This document shows positions 23,640-36,617 of a stretch of 64,000 nucleotides of DNA, one piece after another. The notes below the pieces were generated by a model. The model saw only the letters and a list, made by a program, of their open reading frames with translations. It made no database searches and was not told where the DNA came from. Origin of the DNA: Eledone cirrhosa (taxonomy: Eukaryota; Mollusca; Cephalopoda; Octopoda; Eledonidae); NCBI GenBank assembly GCA_964016885.1, contig OZ024743.1, positions 15,055,709-15,119,708 of the forward strand. Direction: 5' to 3'. The first letter of the stretch is position 1. The number at the start of each line of letters is the position of its first letter. A program made the position numbers and the translations under genes.

Positions 23640-24980
23640 TGATCGAAGAAAACCTGATGTGAAACTTTATAATCTACAAACAAATTTTCATTCTGCTAAA
23701 TACACACACATCTCACGTACTCATGTTTCGGAATACTTCAGGGGTTAAAGATTATTACATGTTTTAATGCTGAATCACGCATATATCCTTGCATAATTTC
23801 AAGTTGTTAGGGAGACTGTATATAATGATTTTCAGTTGTTAAGTAATAATGTACTGTTGGGTTGTCTCTAACGTTTAAATGTATTAACCCGTACAAAACA
23901 CTTTACAACATTTAACCAAATTTCCTTAATCAGATTCACCTCCATGTGAAACGTGGCTCAGACAATTCTTTGGCATATTTGGTGATCATAGTTGCTCAGT
24001 TATTTTGAAAGAGTAACGAAGTATCATTCAGATGACATCGTACCTTGAAATTATAACAATACATTGGATAATTTATTATTAAATTCATTGTCTGAACAAA
24101 ATAGTTTATGGAAAAGAGAGGAAGGTCTGAGATCATAGGAGAGTAAAGGTAAACAACGAGATCAGCAGCAACATTTATTTACATGGATGATATTTACAAT
24201 ATTTGGTGTTTTTTGCTTCAGTTTCAAATTGTTGACATTCTGTAGGTTATCACTTCTGGATTAAATATTATATTAAAGATTAAGAAAAACCATTTATTTC
24301 ACAGTATATTGTAATGATCTATAAGCTATAAAATTGAAGTCAATTCTCATTCTATGCATCCTCAGTATACCAGTGGAATATTAAATACTTGCTTTGCTAT
24401 TAAACTAGTTCCAAACTACGTAATACAGAGTGAAAAATATGCTTAAAACAAAACCAAATATTTAGAGGTTTGATAATAAATAACAATAAATAACAATCTT
24501 CATGTTTTATTTTATTTTACATCAAATAAGGTAATCTCTCCGCAAGCCAAAAGTTAATTACGTCTAACTTTCCACTTCGTATCTCAGAAACGGTAAAAGC
24601 TGGAAAAACTAAATTGTCTTTATAATTAACAAGAAATTATTATTTGTTTTCTTTTTAGCATTTATTTGGCTTAGATGGCAAGCAGCAGCTATGTTATCAT
24701 AAAAGTTAACTAATCAAAATTCCAGAAGTAAGTGACAATTTGTCGGCGTGAGGTCGATTAAATACGGCGGGTGGGGAAGAATTACCCAACCAAGCTTCAG
24801 AAGCTTATCGCGTGTCATCCTTGGTGTATATATACGGCCACACGTAATCAGGAAGAAACTATGGTATTGACAGGATTAGGGTATGTGTGCATCTGTCCTA
24901 TTTTCAAAGATAATCTTCAACGTTGTTGATAATTAACGTCGGAATGTATGGTGGCGTTCGGTGGGAGCAGCTCAGATATG
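23640..24980. other. Unassigned AT-rich DNA
   Basis: No gene was recognised. CTGAAG near 23740 on the minus strand resembles half a hammerhead core but lacks the conserved A9. Confidence 0.5.
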
Positions 24981-24984
24981 TTTC

Positions 24985-25600
24985 GTCAGGGTGGTGCCAA
25001 CGCTTTGCTTGCCGTTGTGGCTCACTGACTTTATCACCACATGATATTGTTTTAATTTCAAGGTACGATGTCATCTGAATGATTGCTTCCGCTTAACATT
25101 AATGTAGAGACGCCATGTTTCATCACCATTGATAGTGGAACGTAACCGACTGGTTGTGTGGTGGTAGGAGAGCAGATAAGTTGCAGCTGCTGCTCAGCAT
25201 TCACAATTAAGGTCAGGTAGATTGTGGAGCACCCATTGGTCAAGCTTGCACACCTTCTTTATTGTATGCAATTGACATGATATCTGACATGGGTCGGCTT
25301 CCACCAGTTCCTGCAGTTGCTTGCCATTGAAGTGGGTCTGATGTCCTACGTGAGGTCGATATCCAAGGCTGTAACCATAGGAACAGAAGTACGCGAACTA
25401 CCTCCTGACATTGCATTCATACATGGTGTCTGACCCAAATGCATTGTTAATGCGACGATTCGACGACTTGATGCTGCAGATTTGCCTTCGAAAGAGCGAC
25501 GAATAAAGGATTTGGATAAATCACTACATCTTACCCTTTCATGGCGTAACAGGAAATGAGAAATGCACATAGTGCATATCAACGCCACCTGTTATGTACG
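24985..25600 (-). pseudogene. mariner-family (SETMAR-like) transposase relic
   Basis: On the minus strand conceptual fragments resemble the mariner N-terminal DNA-binding region: INNAFGSDTMYECNVRR, then FAYFCSYGYSLGYRPHVGHQ and LQELVEADPCQISCQL. Downstream KLDQWVLHNLPD and INGDETWRLYINVKRKQ match the linker and the start of the catalytic domain, including the first catalytic Asp in GDE. The remainder is scrambled by frameshifts and stops and the downstream catalytic block is missing. Terminal inverted repeats were not identified. Confidence 0.72.
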
Positions 25601-25619
25601 TGCGTACGTGCGACATTTA

Positions 25620-27760
25620 ACTTTTCCAGAAAAGAACTCCTTTTTGTAAATAGTGGAAACTTTCTATCCAACCCAATATTTATATATCAACGTTGAGAAA
25701 TCGGTGATTTTGAGAAGATAGATTTTAGGAATTTATATAATCTCGTGTAACTCGATTATCTATCTGGCGTTCAATGGTGTTTTTTCTTTGGGAATTAGAT
25801 TAGATTGCAAATATAATAATTTCTTCATAGTTGATTCCGGTGTCTTCAATTATTAATTGAATACTATTGCTCTGCGTTTAGGAATATTGAATATATTAAC
25901 TAAGATATTATTGGTAATTCACCTTTAGAGCATCAATTATGGCAAATAATTACAGAGTGATTTTGCTGTTATTTCTAGCAAATGAGTTTACCACATAAAT
26001 ATTTCCCCGATCATTTAGAATTCAATTCGTTATATCAGGCATATTTATTTTAGAGTACTAGAATGAATTGCCAGGAATATCGCTTCTTGATAAACATATA
26101 GCATTACTAAATTTCATATTATGCCCTGTAAGAATCAGTACTTTTGTGTGATGGAATTATGTCTTCGACTCGCGTATTACATGCCCCTTCGATTTTCAAT
26201 AGAGCGTGCATCATAATCCCAGCGCCAACATATCATGTGCCACTGGTATAGGTTGTTGTGTAATGTAGGGTCCGCTTTCATTTAAACAATTATATTTAAC
26301 ACTATTGTGTTTCGTCTGTAGTCGTTTTTTTATGTTTGAATATTGCTATATTTCATTGTATAGAGTATATGCTGAATATAGTCGAAACACTCCAGAAACG
26401 TGTTGTTCTATTACCAGTGCTCTTACTAATATCATAGCAGATAGGGGTAAGAAACTAACAGGTGAGCCGGCCAGCAGATTGTCTTCAGAGAAGAATACCG
26501 TTCTTAAGCATGTGTTTCGGCCCTTAATATGTTGCAAATTTATAATGCATACACGTCATGACTCCTAGGCACCCTTCTGCTGATATTTAACCGTTCTGAA
26601 ACGGACACTTGCTTTGTATTTAAACCGTATGCAGATTTGTTAACAAAATATTGCTGGAACTCCTCTCCGTCGCCTTTTATTTCAAACTTATATTTAAACG
26701 CATTCTTCAGTTCGGATAAATAACGTGAACTAAATTATAAAATTATATATCATTGTATTTCAAATTAAATATGTAGATTTCAATTTTTCTTGAATATCTC
26801 TTATAAAATAACGTGAATGCCAGTAATACATTAGTGTAAGAATGAATTATTATTGTTATTGTTAATGTTATTGTTACTATAGTTAAAGATTATATTAGAG
26901 AATCTTCAAGATTCTATAATATTATTTTGACAGCTAGAAGTATATATATATTAATAGCACATAGAATTGTAAATCTATTTTCTTTTATCTTTTTTTCGTT
27001 TTCAGCTTTCCTGGTTTCATGATCCTCAGCTTTGCAAAATATAATCTCTCCTTTGTTCAACAGAAAGAATCTTAGAATCTTATAGAAGATAAGGAATACT
27101 TCAATGGTTGTAGCTTTAAGACTGTCTTAGTTTTGTGTAATATGTAAAGAAAATCGTTCTTTATCTTACACTTTGTGATATTTGTCTATATTTCAAGAAT
27201 ATCTCGTGCTAAGAAGATTTGGAAAGAAATGGAGAATTGTATTTCAGTCTGGACTCAAGGGTAAGAGGAAAGAAGTCCTTAATATATATGTCGACTTAAT
27301 GATAACATATTGGGTGTATTTAAATCATATCTGTATTGTGATATATGTTACACATTCAGTGACTAAACATTTATTCAATTTATTTATAGGATAATATTTG
27401 TTTTCATGTTTCGTTGTGTAAATTGTACGGCATATAATTTTTATACTAAACTATGACAAATACTTAAGTTTAAATTTATGATTTCTTTAGATGAAGCAAT
27501 ATTGGGAATTTTATCTGGGGGTAAATAGGAGAGTAGATTTGTATTATATTTGTCTAATCTATAGAAGGATACAAACAATTACCTACCCATCTGCATAATA
27601 CCAGTATTAATACGATGGTGTGTCAGCAATGAACTGGTACATGTGAACTCATGATATTTTCCGTCTTTGAAATTGTGAAATATTCAGAAGACATATTTAT
27701 CAAACATGTTCGACGCTTGATTATCCCCTGACATACATACACTGACACGCCCCCACCCCA
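25620..27760. other. Unassigned AT-rich DNA
   Basis: No supported gene, RNA or repeat family. ORFs at 26305-26568 and 27182-27394 show no domain. Confidence 0.5.
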
Positions 27761-27763
27761 CCA

Positions 27764-27863
<100 letters not shown>

Positions 27864-27900
27864 TATAAATATTAATAAAATAGATGTTCTTTTGATCAAT

Positions 27901-27959
27901 TACATTTTATTATACATATTTCGGATGTACAACAGTACGTCCTCATCAGACAAAATATA
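27901..27959 (-). ncRNA. Hammerhead ribozyme motif (type I), minus strand
   Basis: On the minus strand CTGATGA lies at 27949-27943 and GAAA at 27922-27919. Helix II (27942-27923) is GGACGTAC with GTACATCC, with one C-A mismatch at the fourth pair and loop TGTT. The 8-base cap TATGTATA (27918-27911) allows a two-pair helix III with a four-base loop, ending in cleavage triplet ATA. Helix I pairs ATATTTTGT with ATAAAATGT in nine positions with two G-U. All invariant core bases are present, so this is a well-formed candidate. Confidence 0.85.
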
Positions 27960-29564
27960 ATGATACATGACATACTCTGATATATTAAATGATTAAGATT
28001 TAATCAAGGTAGTGATTAACCCAAGAGAACATTTTACATATATAGCCTAATTATGAGAAAATGCGAAAACGTAATAAATTCATTAGAGAATGTGTGAGTA
28101 AGAAAAAAACGTTGCTTACTGTAACTGTTCTAAAGGTTTTAAAATGTATGATACTACGATATATCTAGGAAAACGACTCCTGAATCATAACAGCCAGTGA
28201 TAGCAACTGGAAAAGGATGTATAAAGAGGGAAAGATAATGGGGGGGGGGTATATGCAGAAGGAGATTTTTTTCCGAAAGTTAAACGGTTAAATTTTAAAA
28301 TATTTAATTTATAATATTAGGCGTGAAGACTACAAATTTCAGGATTATTTGCTGGTTATTTATATATTATTTTTTATAAATTCGATAAGTGTGTTATCAT
28401 TTCTAAGCTTCTGAATTTTATGAGGGTAACATTTAAAGGATTTAGCTGGCACATAAAGAATGAAATATTATACTGTTGATTATTTACCTAAATTTAAACT
28501 TTAACAAATATACCAATATATTAGGTATGTAAAGCTTTTGAAGTACTTATTGTTAAAAATATTTAAATAACTATTATGTATATACGTATATATTAATGAG
28601 ACAGTATGTTTAAGCTAAATAATAACGATGAAGATAAAAATAAAATAAGATAATAGTTTGAGGCATGTTAAGGATAGATATACACCAATGTATAACTGGG
28701 TGTAAATGTACTAATTATACTTCAACGAAGATATCAACATACTATTAGATATAGGGAGGTATATATATAGATATATATTAGGTATTAGTAGTTTAGTATA
28801 CTTTAGGTAAATGATAACAGTTATAATTTTATAAAGTAGAGTTCAACGTGTTACATTTAAATATATATATATATATATATATATAAGAAAAACAATAATG
28901 AGTGCATGGATAATTCAGAGTTCAAAATAATGTCTATAATAATTTTTAGTTTTGATATTTTCTCTATAGTTGAATTATATATATAGAAATGTGGTAGGTA
29001 TATTAAAAATATTAAAAAAATATATAAAATATAATATATAACTACATACATATTATAATACATTATATTATAAATAAGCGCAGCAAAAATTCACATTTAT
29101 ATATAAGTTTGAATCGGTCTTAAATTATAGATTTTAAAGTGCAGTAAATATATTTAAAAGAAATATATGCATATACTATATTATATTATACTATAAATAA
29201 GAGATAAAAAACTCATTAAAAATTCACAGTTATAGATAAGTTCCATAAAAACTTATGGATTGGGTATTAAACTAAAATTTAAAAGAGATCAAAAATGTAT
29301 TAAAAATTCACAGTTATAGATAAATTCCGTAAATATGTAAGAATTAGGTATTATACTAAATTATAAGCATAGATAGGAAGATAGATAGAGAAATAAAGAA
29401 ATAAAGAAATAAAGAAATGATGGTATTGATCAAAGTTAAAAAATAATGTAATGTGTATCAATGTTCCGGCATGTTATTGAACAAGTATCATTCATTCGAG
29501 CGTTGTTTCTTCTATAGATAGCTATAATATAAAGCAATATTAAAGGTCATTAATGTTTTTCACT
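27960..29564. other. AT-rich DNA with degenerate ~90-bp repeats
   Basis: The block AAAAATTCACAGTTATAGATA recurs at about 29220 and 29304, with a weaker version near 29085. No gene was recognised in this stretch, which may be the tail of a decayed retroelement. Confidence 0.5.
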
Positions 29565-29760
29565 TAATATTTAGGGCGGTGGATTGGCAGTATCGGTAGA
29601 GAGTCAGACGCCATGCTTTGACGCATAGAGTTACGGCCCTTGCCATTCTGACTTCAAATCCCGCCGTTGTTAACTTTGCCTCTCATCCTTATGGGGTCGA
29701 TAAAATAAAGTACCAGTAATGCACTGGGTAATTGCTGGCCTTGTGCCTAAAGTAGAAACA
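29565..29760 (+). mobile_element. tRNA-derived SINE (octopus type), copy 2
   Basis: The layout is the same as copy 1, with a GGGCGGTGGATTGGCAGTAT head, TTCAAATCCCGCC B-box-like stretch and GTAGAAACA tail. A 16-bp duplication, ATTAATGTTTTTCACT at 29549-29564 and one-mismatch ATTAATGTTTGTCACT at 29761-29776, marks the insertion. Confidence 0.92.
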
Positions 29761-29864
29761 ATTAATGTTTGTCACTGTTGATTATATATTTCTGGTAACC
29801 GAGTTATTATTGGTTTGGTGTTATTGCCTCTTTTTTTCTCGTTTTATGTGAGGCTAAAAAAAAT

Positions 29865-31155
29865 GGACGTAGCTTTATGGAGGCAACTAGAGAATAATTC
29901 ACTTTTTTGTTAATTAGGGTCTCATAGTTATTAATAATCAACAGGGTCTCCATTGTATAGAGCGGGCAGTTATTTGATATACTAGAGTTGCGGTAAATTC
30001 CACAGTTCCGAAGTTTTGTCCAAAGAATGGAGTATTTTAAATTCTTCTGTTTTAATGACCATATGAGCTGTGATTAAGACGTGGATAATTTCCTCTTAGA
30101 GTTCGAGAATGAGCATTTATGGTTCGCAAAACGGGCTTTGAATATGGCCGAAGTCGAACCAATGTAGTTGTCTGTTTTGTGATCAGTTTTTACGGTGCAT
30201 TTATAAACCAAATTACTATCTAAACAACTATTTTGCAAAGGCCAATTAGTTTTATTTCTACAATTACATTTTGGTTTAGTATCATTTATGTTAACGCTAT
30301 TATTATGATCATTATGCTGGTTTGGTTTTAGGATTTTGGCGTTTAATTTGGCAATGTTTTGGGCCATGTTACTGGTTGTAGAATGTGAGAATTTAATGGT
30401 ATGTCTATTAACAATGGAATGGTATTTATGTTGAGTAGGGAAAGAGGTGTAAAGAGCTTTAAAGAATAATTTTGCAATTGGTGTTTTAACTGCGACCGAA
30501 GCAGGGGTGGGGTGGGGGGTTACAAACCATATGACTGGTTTAGATCTAGTTTGTATTCTCGATTTATTTAGCGTATGGGTGTTTGAATTATAATTATTAG
30601 AGTTTCCCTTATATAGAGTTTCCCTTATATATGTTATTATTTTGGTTATTATTATTAGGAATAATACTTGGATTATTATTATCTACGTATTCTATATTAT
30701 TCATATATCCTGCTCTTTTTAACGCGTTGTTATCAAATATATCTTTATTAGCTGATATTTTATTAATACGTTTTGCACACTATTTACTATAGCTTTTTTT
30801 ACAGATCTAGGGTGATTTGAATAGTTACTAACATAATTTAAGTTTCCATTAGGCATATGAAAAGGGTAATAGGAGCCGGTGTTTAAGTTAAAGGTAACGT
30901 CAAGGAAATTAACTATTTTGGTACCATTTTCTACTTCTAATTTCAGGTCGTACGTTTTAAAGAATTCTCTTATACTTTTCTTAACTCTATTTAGTTCTAT
31001 ATTGTTGTGTTTGACCACCGTAAATAAAATTAATATTTATATTAATATTTATATTTTAATATTAATAACTCCCGAAAAGTATGTTTTACCGTAGAGTGCT
31101 TCCAATCTACTGTAAAACTAATTCTTTGACATAATCATTGAATATCGTTTAACAC

Positions 31156-31161
<6 letters not shown>
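29865..31161 (-). pseudogene. PLE lineage B fragment B3: RT C-terminus, linker, GIY-YIG
   Basis: Reading leftward from 31018, NNIELNRVKKSIREFF, LEVENGTKIVNFLDVTFNL and NLNYVSNYSNHP match the RT thumb region of B1. After frameshifts near 30780 and 30650, RTRSKPVIWFV, LFFKALYTSFPTQHKYHS and IKFSHSTTSN match the linker, followed by CNCRNK, LVYKCTV and NYIGSTSAIFKARFANH of GIY-YIG, then LIWSLKQKN and LLIINNYETLINKK. The motif Gly is intact but the copy is 5'-truncated and frameshifted. Its right part is palindromic with B4. Confidence 0.8.
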
Positions 31162-32012
<851 letters not shown>

Positions 32013-35000
32013 TATATATATATATTTATAGCGTAATCTAGTGTAGTTTAGCAATTGTTCCAAGAGGACCCGATATTTGGGGTAAACTGTGGTTTATAGA
32101 TAATCATTACTCTGAATATGCCGTCAGTTTACATACACATGTTTCTGTAGCTGCCTTTTTCAGATATACCTGAAAGAGGTGCAAAATCCTCGACCATTAT
32201 TGACACCATCTGCCCCATTTATAAATGTCTGAGACATGTCTACCTATAATGCGTGCCAAGAGCTTTCTAAAATAGATCAAGCAAACGTGTGCTCTTGAAA
32301 TGTATATTGAGAATGTATTTAACTAATCTAAACTAACAGATATAGAATACTCTGATGAGGAAACCTATGTATGTCATCTTTATAGGTTAATTGATGTGAT
32401 ATTAGTTCCACCTGGATAACCATCGTTTTCTTTTAATTATTAGTTTTATATATGCAAAGTGGTTCCTTTGTGTATTCCAATACATATATATTGTAGACTG
32501 TTTTAGTTCTATTTGAGATAACAGAACTTATTTGAAGTAGATAGCACTTAAAAAACATAATTTACTATTTTAAGAAATCAAATCTCATCTGTCCAACCAG
32601 TGCGTTTTTACTCCTACATGCTATCACTAGAACAGTCATTCAATGTCTCCTTTATGTATTAGACTGTAAAAATGAATATATTTCGCAATCGAAGGACTGC
32701 AAAGAATCTCCTATTGTTCATCATGAGATGTGCTGTGTTACTGAAATGCAGGTTACCCGTTATACCTGTTCATATCTCCGACCGAGTCAATACCATCTTG
32801 TATATAAGTATATTACACAATACATCTGTGGGTGATCTCACTGATTTTGTTTTAGGAAGCGGCGATTTTTGTTTCACTAGCTATTTAATTTCAAGATGGG
32901 CTGTCAGTAGCCTTGCTATATGTAGGTCCGGAAAAGTTGGAGTGATTGTCATAGCTATTTATTCCATAAATTTCACTTATATAAATATTTATTAGGAAAC
33001 ATTTGATAAGGTGAACTTTCTGGAGGATAGAAATGCATTATTAACTGAAGTTATTTTCCTCCGGCATTATATATACACAAGTTACTTGAATACTCCAATG
33101 TTACTTAAAACGAAGAGAATGCAATTGAAATTCATTGACATATGGTTATCAATTCCCCATTCCTCGGTATTCATATTATTACTTTTCTTCCCCCGCTATA
33201 TTTTTGTCATTGCCGTTGTCATCCTTGTCAGTATTGTGAGTTGCTGAAACTTTTGGAGCTGTTGTTAGTGTGCTTGGTCATTTACATAATATTAGTTATA
33301 CTATAAAATATATTTCCCATGGTTTTGTTGGGTATTTAGTTATTAGTAACACCAGTGCGTTGGTGTTGATGATGATGATAATATTTATTTCTGAAATTGC
33401 CACAAAGTCAAAGATGATGAAAGAAAATTCAAAGACAAATTATAAAAAGAGAAAATCCTGTTCAGTTTCGTTACATTTGATCGAATAAAGAAAAAAAAAG
33501 CAAGGAAAAGCTTCCCAATCCTGGAAGTGTTATCTGCAGTAAATAAAAGAAAACCACTTGCAACCTGATGCAACGTGACGACCAAGGGTAAATACCGTTT
33601 TTAGCTATCATTTCCCGGCCTACAAAGGACAAAAAGTGTTCAACAAAATGCTTCTGTTCTGCAATATTGGAAAGTAAACAAGTACGTGCAAATCGATTTC
33701 ACCACCATGCGCACATCTAGGAAGGATCTAGGTGGCAGTGTTTCGTTATATCTCGACCCAATAATTACCACTCCTCCTGCAACATTGCCAGCCCAGAATG
33801 TTTCCGGAAATATTCATACCTACACTGTCAATACATGTTACTTCTTGCAGAGAGGCGAATTTACCTTGGTTGAACATAATTCAGTAACAACTAGCTCATT
33901 ATCGAACTTTCTTGATTAAATATTGCAACAATATTTACTCACCGTCTAGTAATATATGTGGATTCTGCAGTCTTGGCGCATGTCTGTGCATCATATGCCA
34001 GGCCATGCCGAGTCCACTGCCCTGATAACATCGTGAACAGATGGGTCTCCTCTTCAGTTGAATATGTAATTTTCACCAAAATGCAAAATAAGAGTTGCTT
34101 TAACCCTGCCTGACGCAAACTACGACAAGACATGTGTTGGCACAGCAAGTATTGTCAAACCAATTAATGTGATGTTGGTATTGAATGTTAATTATATTAA
34201 TGTCGACGGCACAAGCGGTTGTAGTGAAGGTGTTAGTGTTGTTGAATAAGGAATCTTACCTCCACATTAGAAAAAAGTATTCGAAGCAGACCTAGTTACA
34301 TGTCTCGGCTAATAAACACAATCACTGGAAATGTTTCGTTAATAATTCATAGTTATACTATTCTCATCCGGACTCTTATAGAATTCACAAATATGATATA
34401 TTATGAAAATAACATTTAGACTACAAACATTGTTTGTAATTATTATTTTCATAAGGCATCTAAAGGTTATTGTTTGTAGTGTAATGTTTAAGCTACAGAC
34501 TTTGTTTGTAGCTTGAACACTAGCAACCAACATGAACAGATCTAATATGAATAATTACAAATATAAAGTAGAGCAAAACACTGTATTCTCGCGTGATGAG
34601 TGATAAGGAATGTACTACTAAAGTGATACAAATGTTTGAACAATCAGACTCATAGGCTGCACATTATACCGTCTTGAACGCTGGAAAAAAAATAAAACCC
34701 AAAATGGTCAACATAAAATGGAAAGTCAGAAATATAGCAATATAAATTGAGATTAAAAGTAGAATTGAAGCATTCTTGGCTCCTACACCTGATCAAAGGC
34801 GACCCATTAGAATCCAAGTAAGCCATACAATGAAGCAAAGGGAAAAACAAAATCCGGGTGTCCTGAGCACACTTCACTAGCCAACAATGAAACGAAGCAA
34901 CTTATTTGATGAAATTGTGGCTTTAATACATCCAAGGATTTGCCAACAGGATGGAATACCAAGAGGAATGAAATACCAAGAGGAATGATTTGAGATAAAT

Positions 35001-35160
35001 ATATATCCTTCAACGTCCCAGTTAAATAAATATACAAGGAACATTATTGCATAATATGAAAACCCACACATCAAACTTCTAAATTTAATCTAACGTACAT
35101 TGGCGCCAAAGACAATAGGAATAGGAGCATCCAAAAAAATGTTGCGAAAAGAATTCATCA
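32013..35160. other. Unassigned DNA
   Basis: About 3.1 kb with no recognised domain or RNA. Small ORFs (32672-32995, 33686-33919) have no visible motif. A short inverted region near 34404-34453 contains GAAAATAA/TTATTTTC. CTGATGAGGAAAC near 32350 lacks a helix II and is not called as a ribozyme. Confidence 0.5.
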
Positions 35161-35164
35161 GCAA

Positions 35165-35302
<138 letters not shown>

Positions 35303-35329
35303 AAACAATAGAGGTGTAACACACAAGTT

Positions 35330-35790
35330 ATTATATATTGGTAAACGGAATAGAAAATGCTGACAAATTGTTCACAGTTGAAAAATGGTTTAATTAGGAA
35401 TAAAAGAGTATTAGTGATTGTATGGGTTAGTATTCAGTTGTGGTTTTAAGTTTTTAAGTCTTTACCGGTTGCGCATTTCTAAATGCTTTTCAAAAATCAT
35501 TTTGAGATAGAGTGTCCGTGCTGTTTGCTCTGATCTGATTAGTTTTGGGAATTCTACCAGTTTTTATGTTAAAAAAGTGGCTCCAGCGTTATTTTTGTGT
35601 TGCAAAAATTCTTGTGGTCAAAACAATTTTGATTGGTCGGTAGAGGTCATGTGAATGTAAAAAGTTGATTTTGCGCCAAGACTGTTTTTATGTTAAAAAA
35701 GTGGCTCCAGCAAAAATTCTTGGTCAAAACAATTTTGATTGGTCGGTAGAGGTCATGTGAATAAAAAATTGGTTTTGCGCCAAGATTGAG
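35330..35790. repeat. 3'-side pseudo-LTR of PLE A3 with internal tandem duplication
   Basis: The repeat holds ACCGGT at 35464-35469 and a hairpin with GCATTT (35473-35478) and AAATGC (35481-35486), followed by TTTTCAAAA. Two copies of a GTTTTTATGTTAAAAAAGTG-to-TTTTGCGCCAAGA block occur at about 35561-35685 and 35687-35785. The inverse of this repeat forms the opposite end of A3. Confidence 0.75.
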
Positions 35791-35813
35791 AAATGACTCT
35801 TTCACAACAAATA

Positions 35814-35892
<79 letters not shown>
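35814..35892. repeat. (GT)n microsatellite
   Basis: A GT array inside the 3' tail of PLE A3, ending in a short GTA run. Confidence 0.95.
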
Positions 35893-35894
<2 letters not shown>

Positions 35895-35968
35895 TAGTAG
35901 TAGTAGTAAGGTGTTCGATGCTGCGACAATGGCCAGCAGCGATGTGTGTCAAATGGCTATTAAGATGA

Positions 35969-35997
<29 letters not shown>

Positions 35998-35999
<2 letters not shown>

Positions 36000-36165
36000 G
36001 CAGAGTGATTCGTGGTGGTAGGGATGGTCAGTAAGAATGTGTCTGAAAGCAATGGTATTTTAGCATGTCAAAAGATAAGTGTGTGTGTGTGTGTGTGTAT
36101 AGCAGAGTAATTTGTGGTGGCAGGGATGGTCAGTAAGAATGTGTCTGAAAGCATGTCAAAAGATA
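35998..36165. repeat. Two-unit minisatellite
   Basis: TAGCAGAGTGATT...GATGGTCAGTAAGAATGTG units of about 70 bp occur at about 35998 and 36099, separated by (GT)n. They lie in the PLE A3 tail. Confidence 0.65.
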
Positions 36166-36617
36166 TTTTTCAGCTTTTGTCTTATACGGAGAAGTGCGTG
36201 TGTGTGTGTGTGTGTGTATATAAGTCTCTTTGTATGTTGATGTACGCGTGTGTATGTGTTTGTGTATATATATGTGTGTGTGTGTGTGTGTGTGGGTGGA
36301 CCAGTATTTTTTCCCCCTGGTAAAATGGTGTACATTATTCGATTTTTTCAGTAAAATCGGTTCTCTTAATAGAACATCAAAAATCTTAACAATAAAAGGT
36401 GTGAAATGATATTCACTATATATATATATACACATACATATATTCACTACATATATATATATATATATACATATATACATATATATATATGTACATATAT
36501 TTCTTTGTATTTCACCATAGAGCATGTGTGTTTACGTGTGTTATTGTGTTTATATGTGGGTAGAGATGTGTGCTGATGTAGGTATGTATGTTGACGTGTG
36601 TATGTTGTGGGTTCGTC

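Noticed and set aside
23735..23765. CTGAAGTATTCCGAAAC on the minus strand
   Set aside because: The core lacks A9 and has almost no helix II.
32340..32400. CTGATGAGGAAACC as a hammerhead
   Set aside because: GAAA follows almost directly, leaving no helix II.
33686..33919. 77-codon ORF
   Set aside because: No recognisable motif or context to support a real gene.
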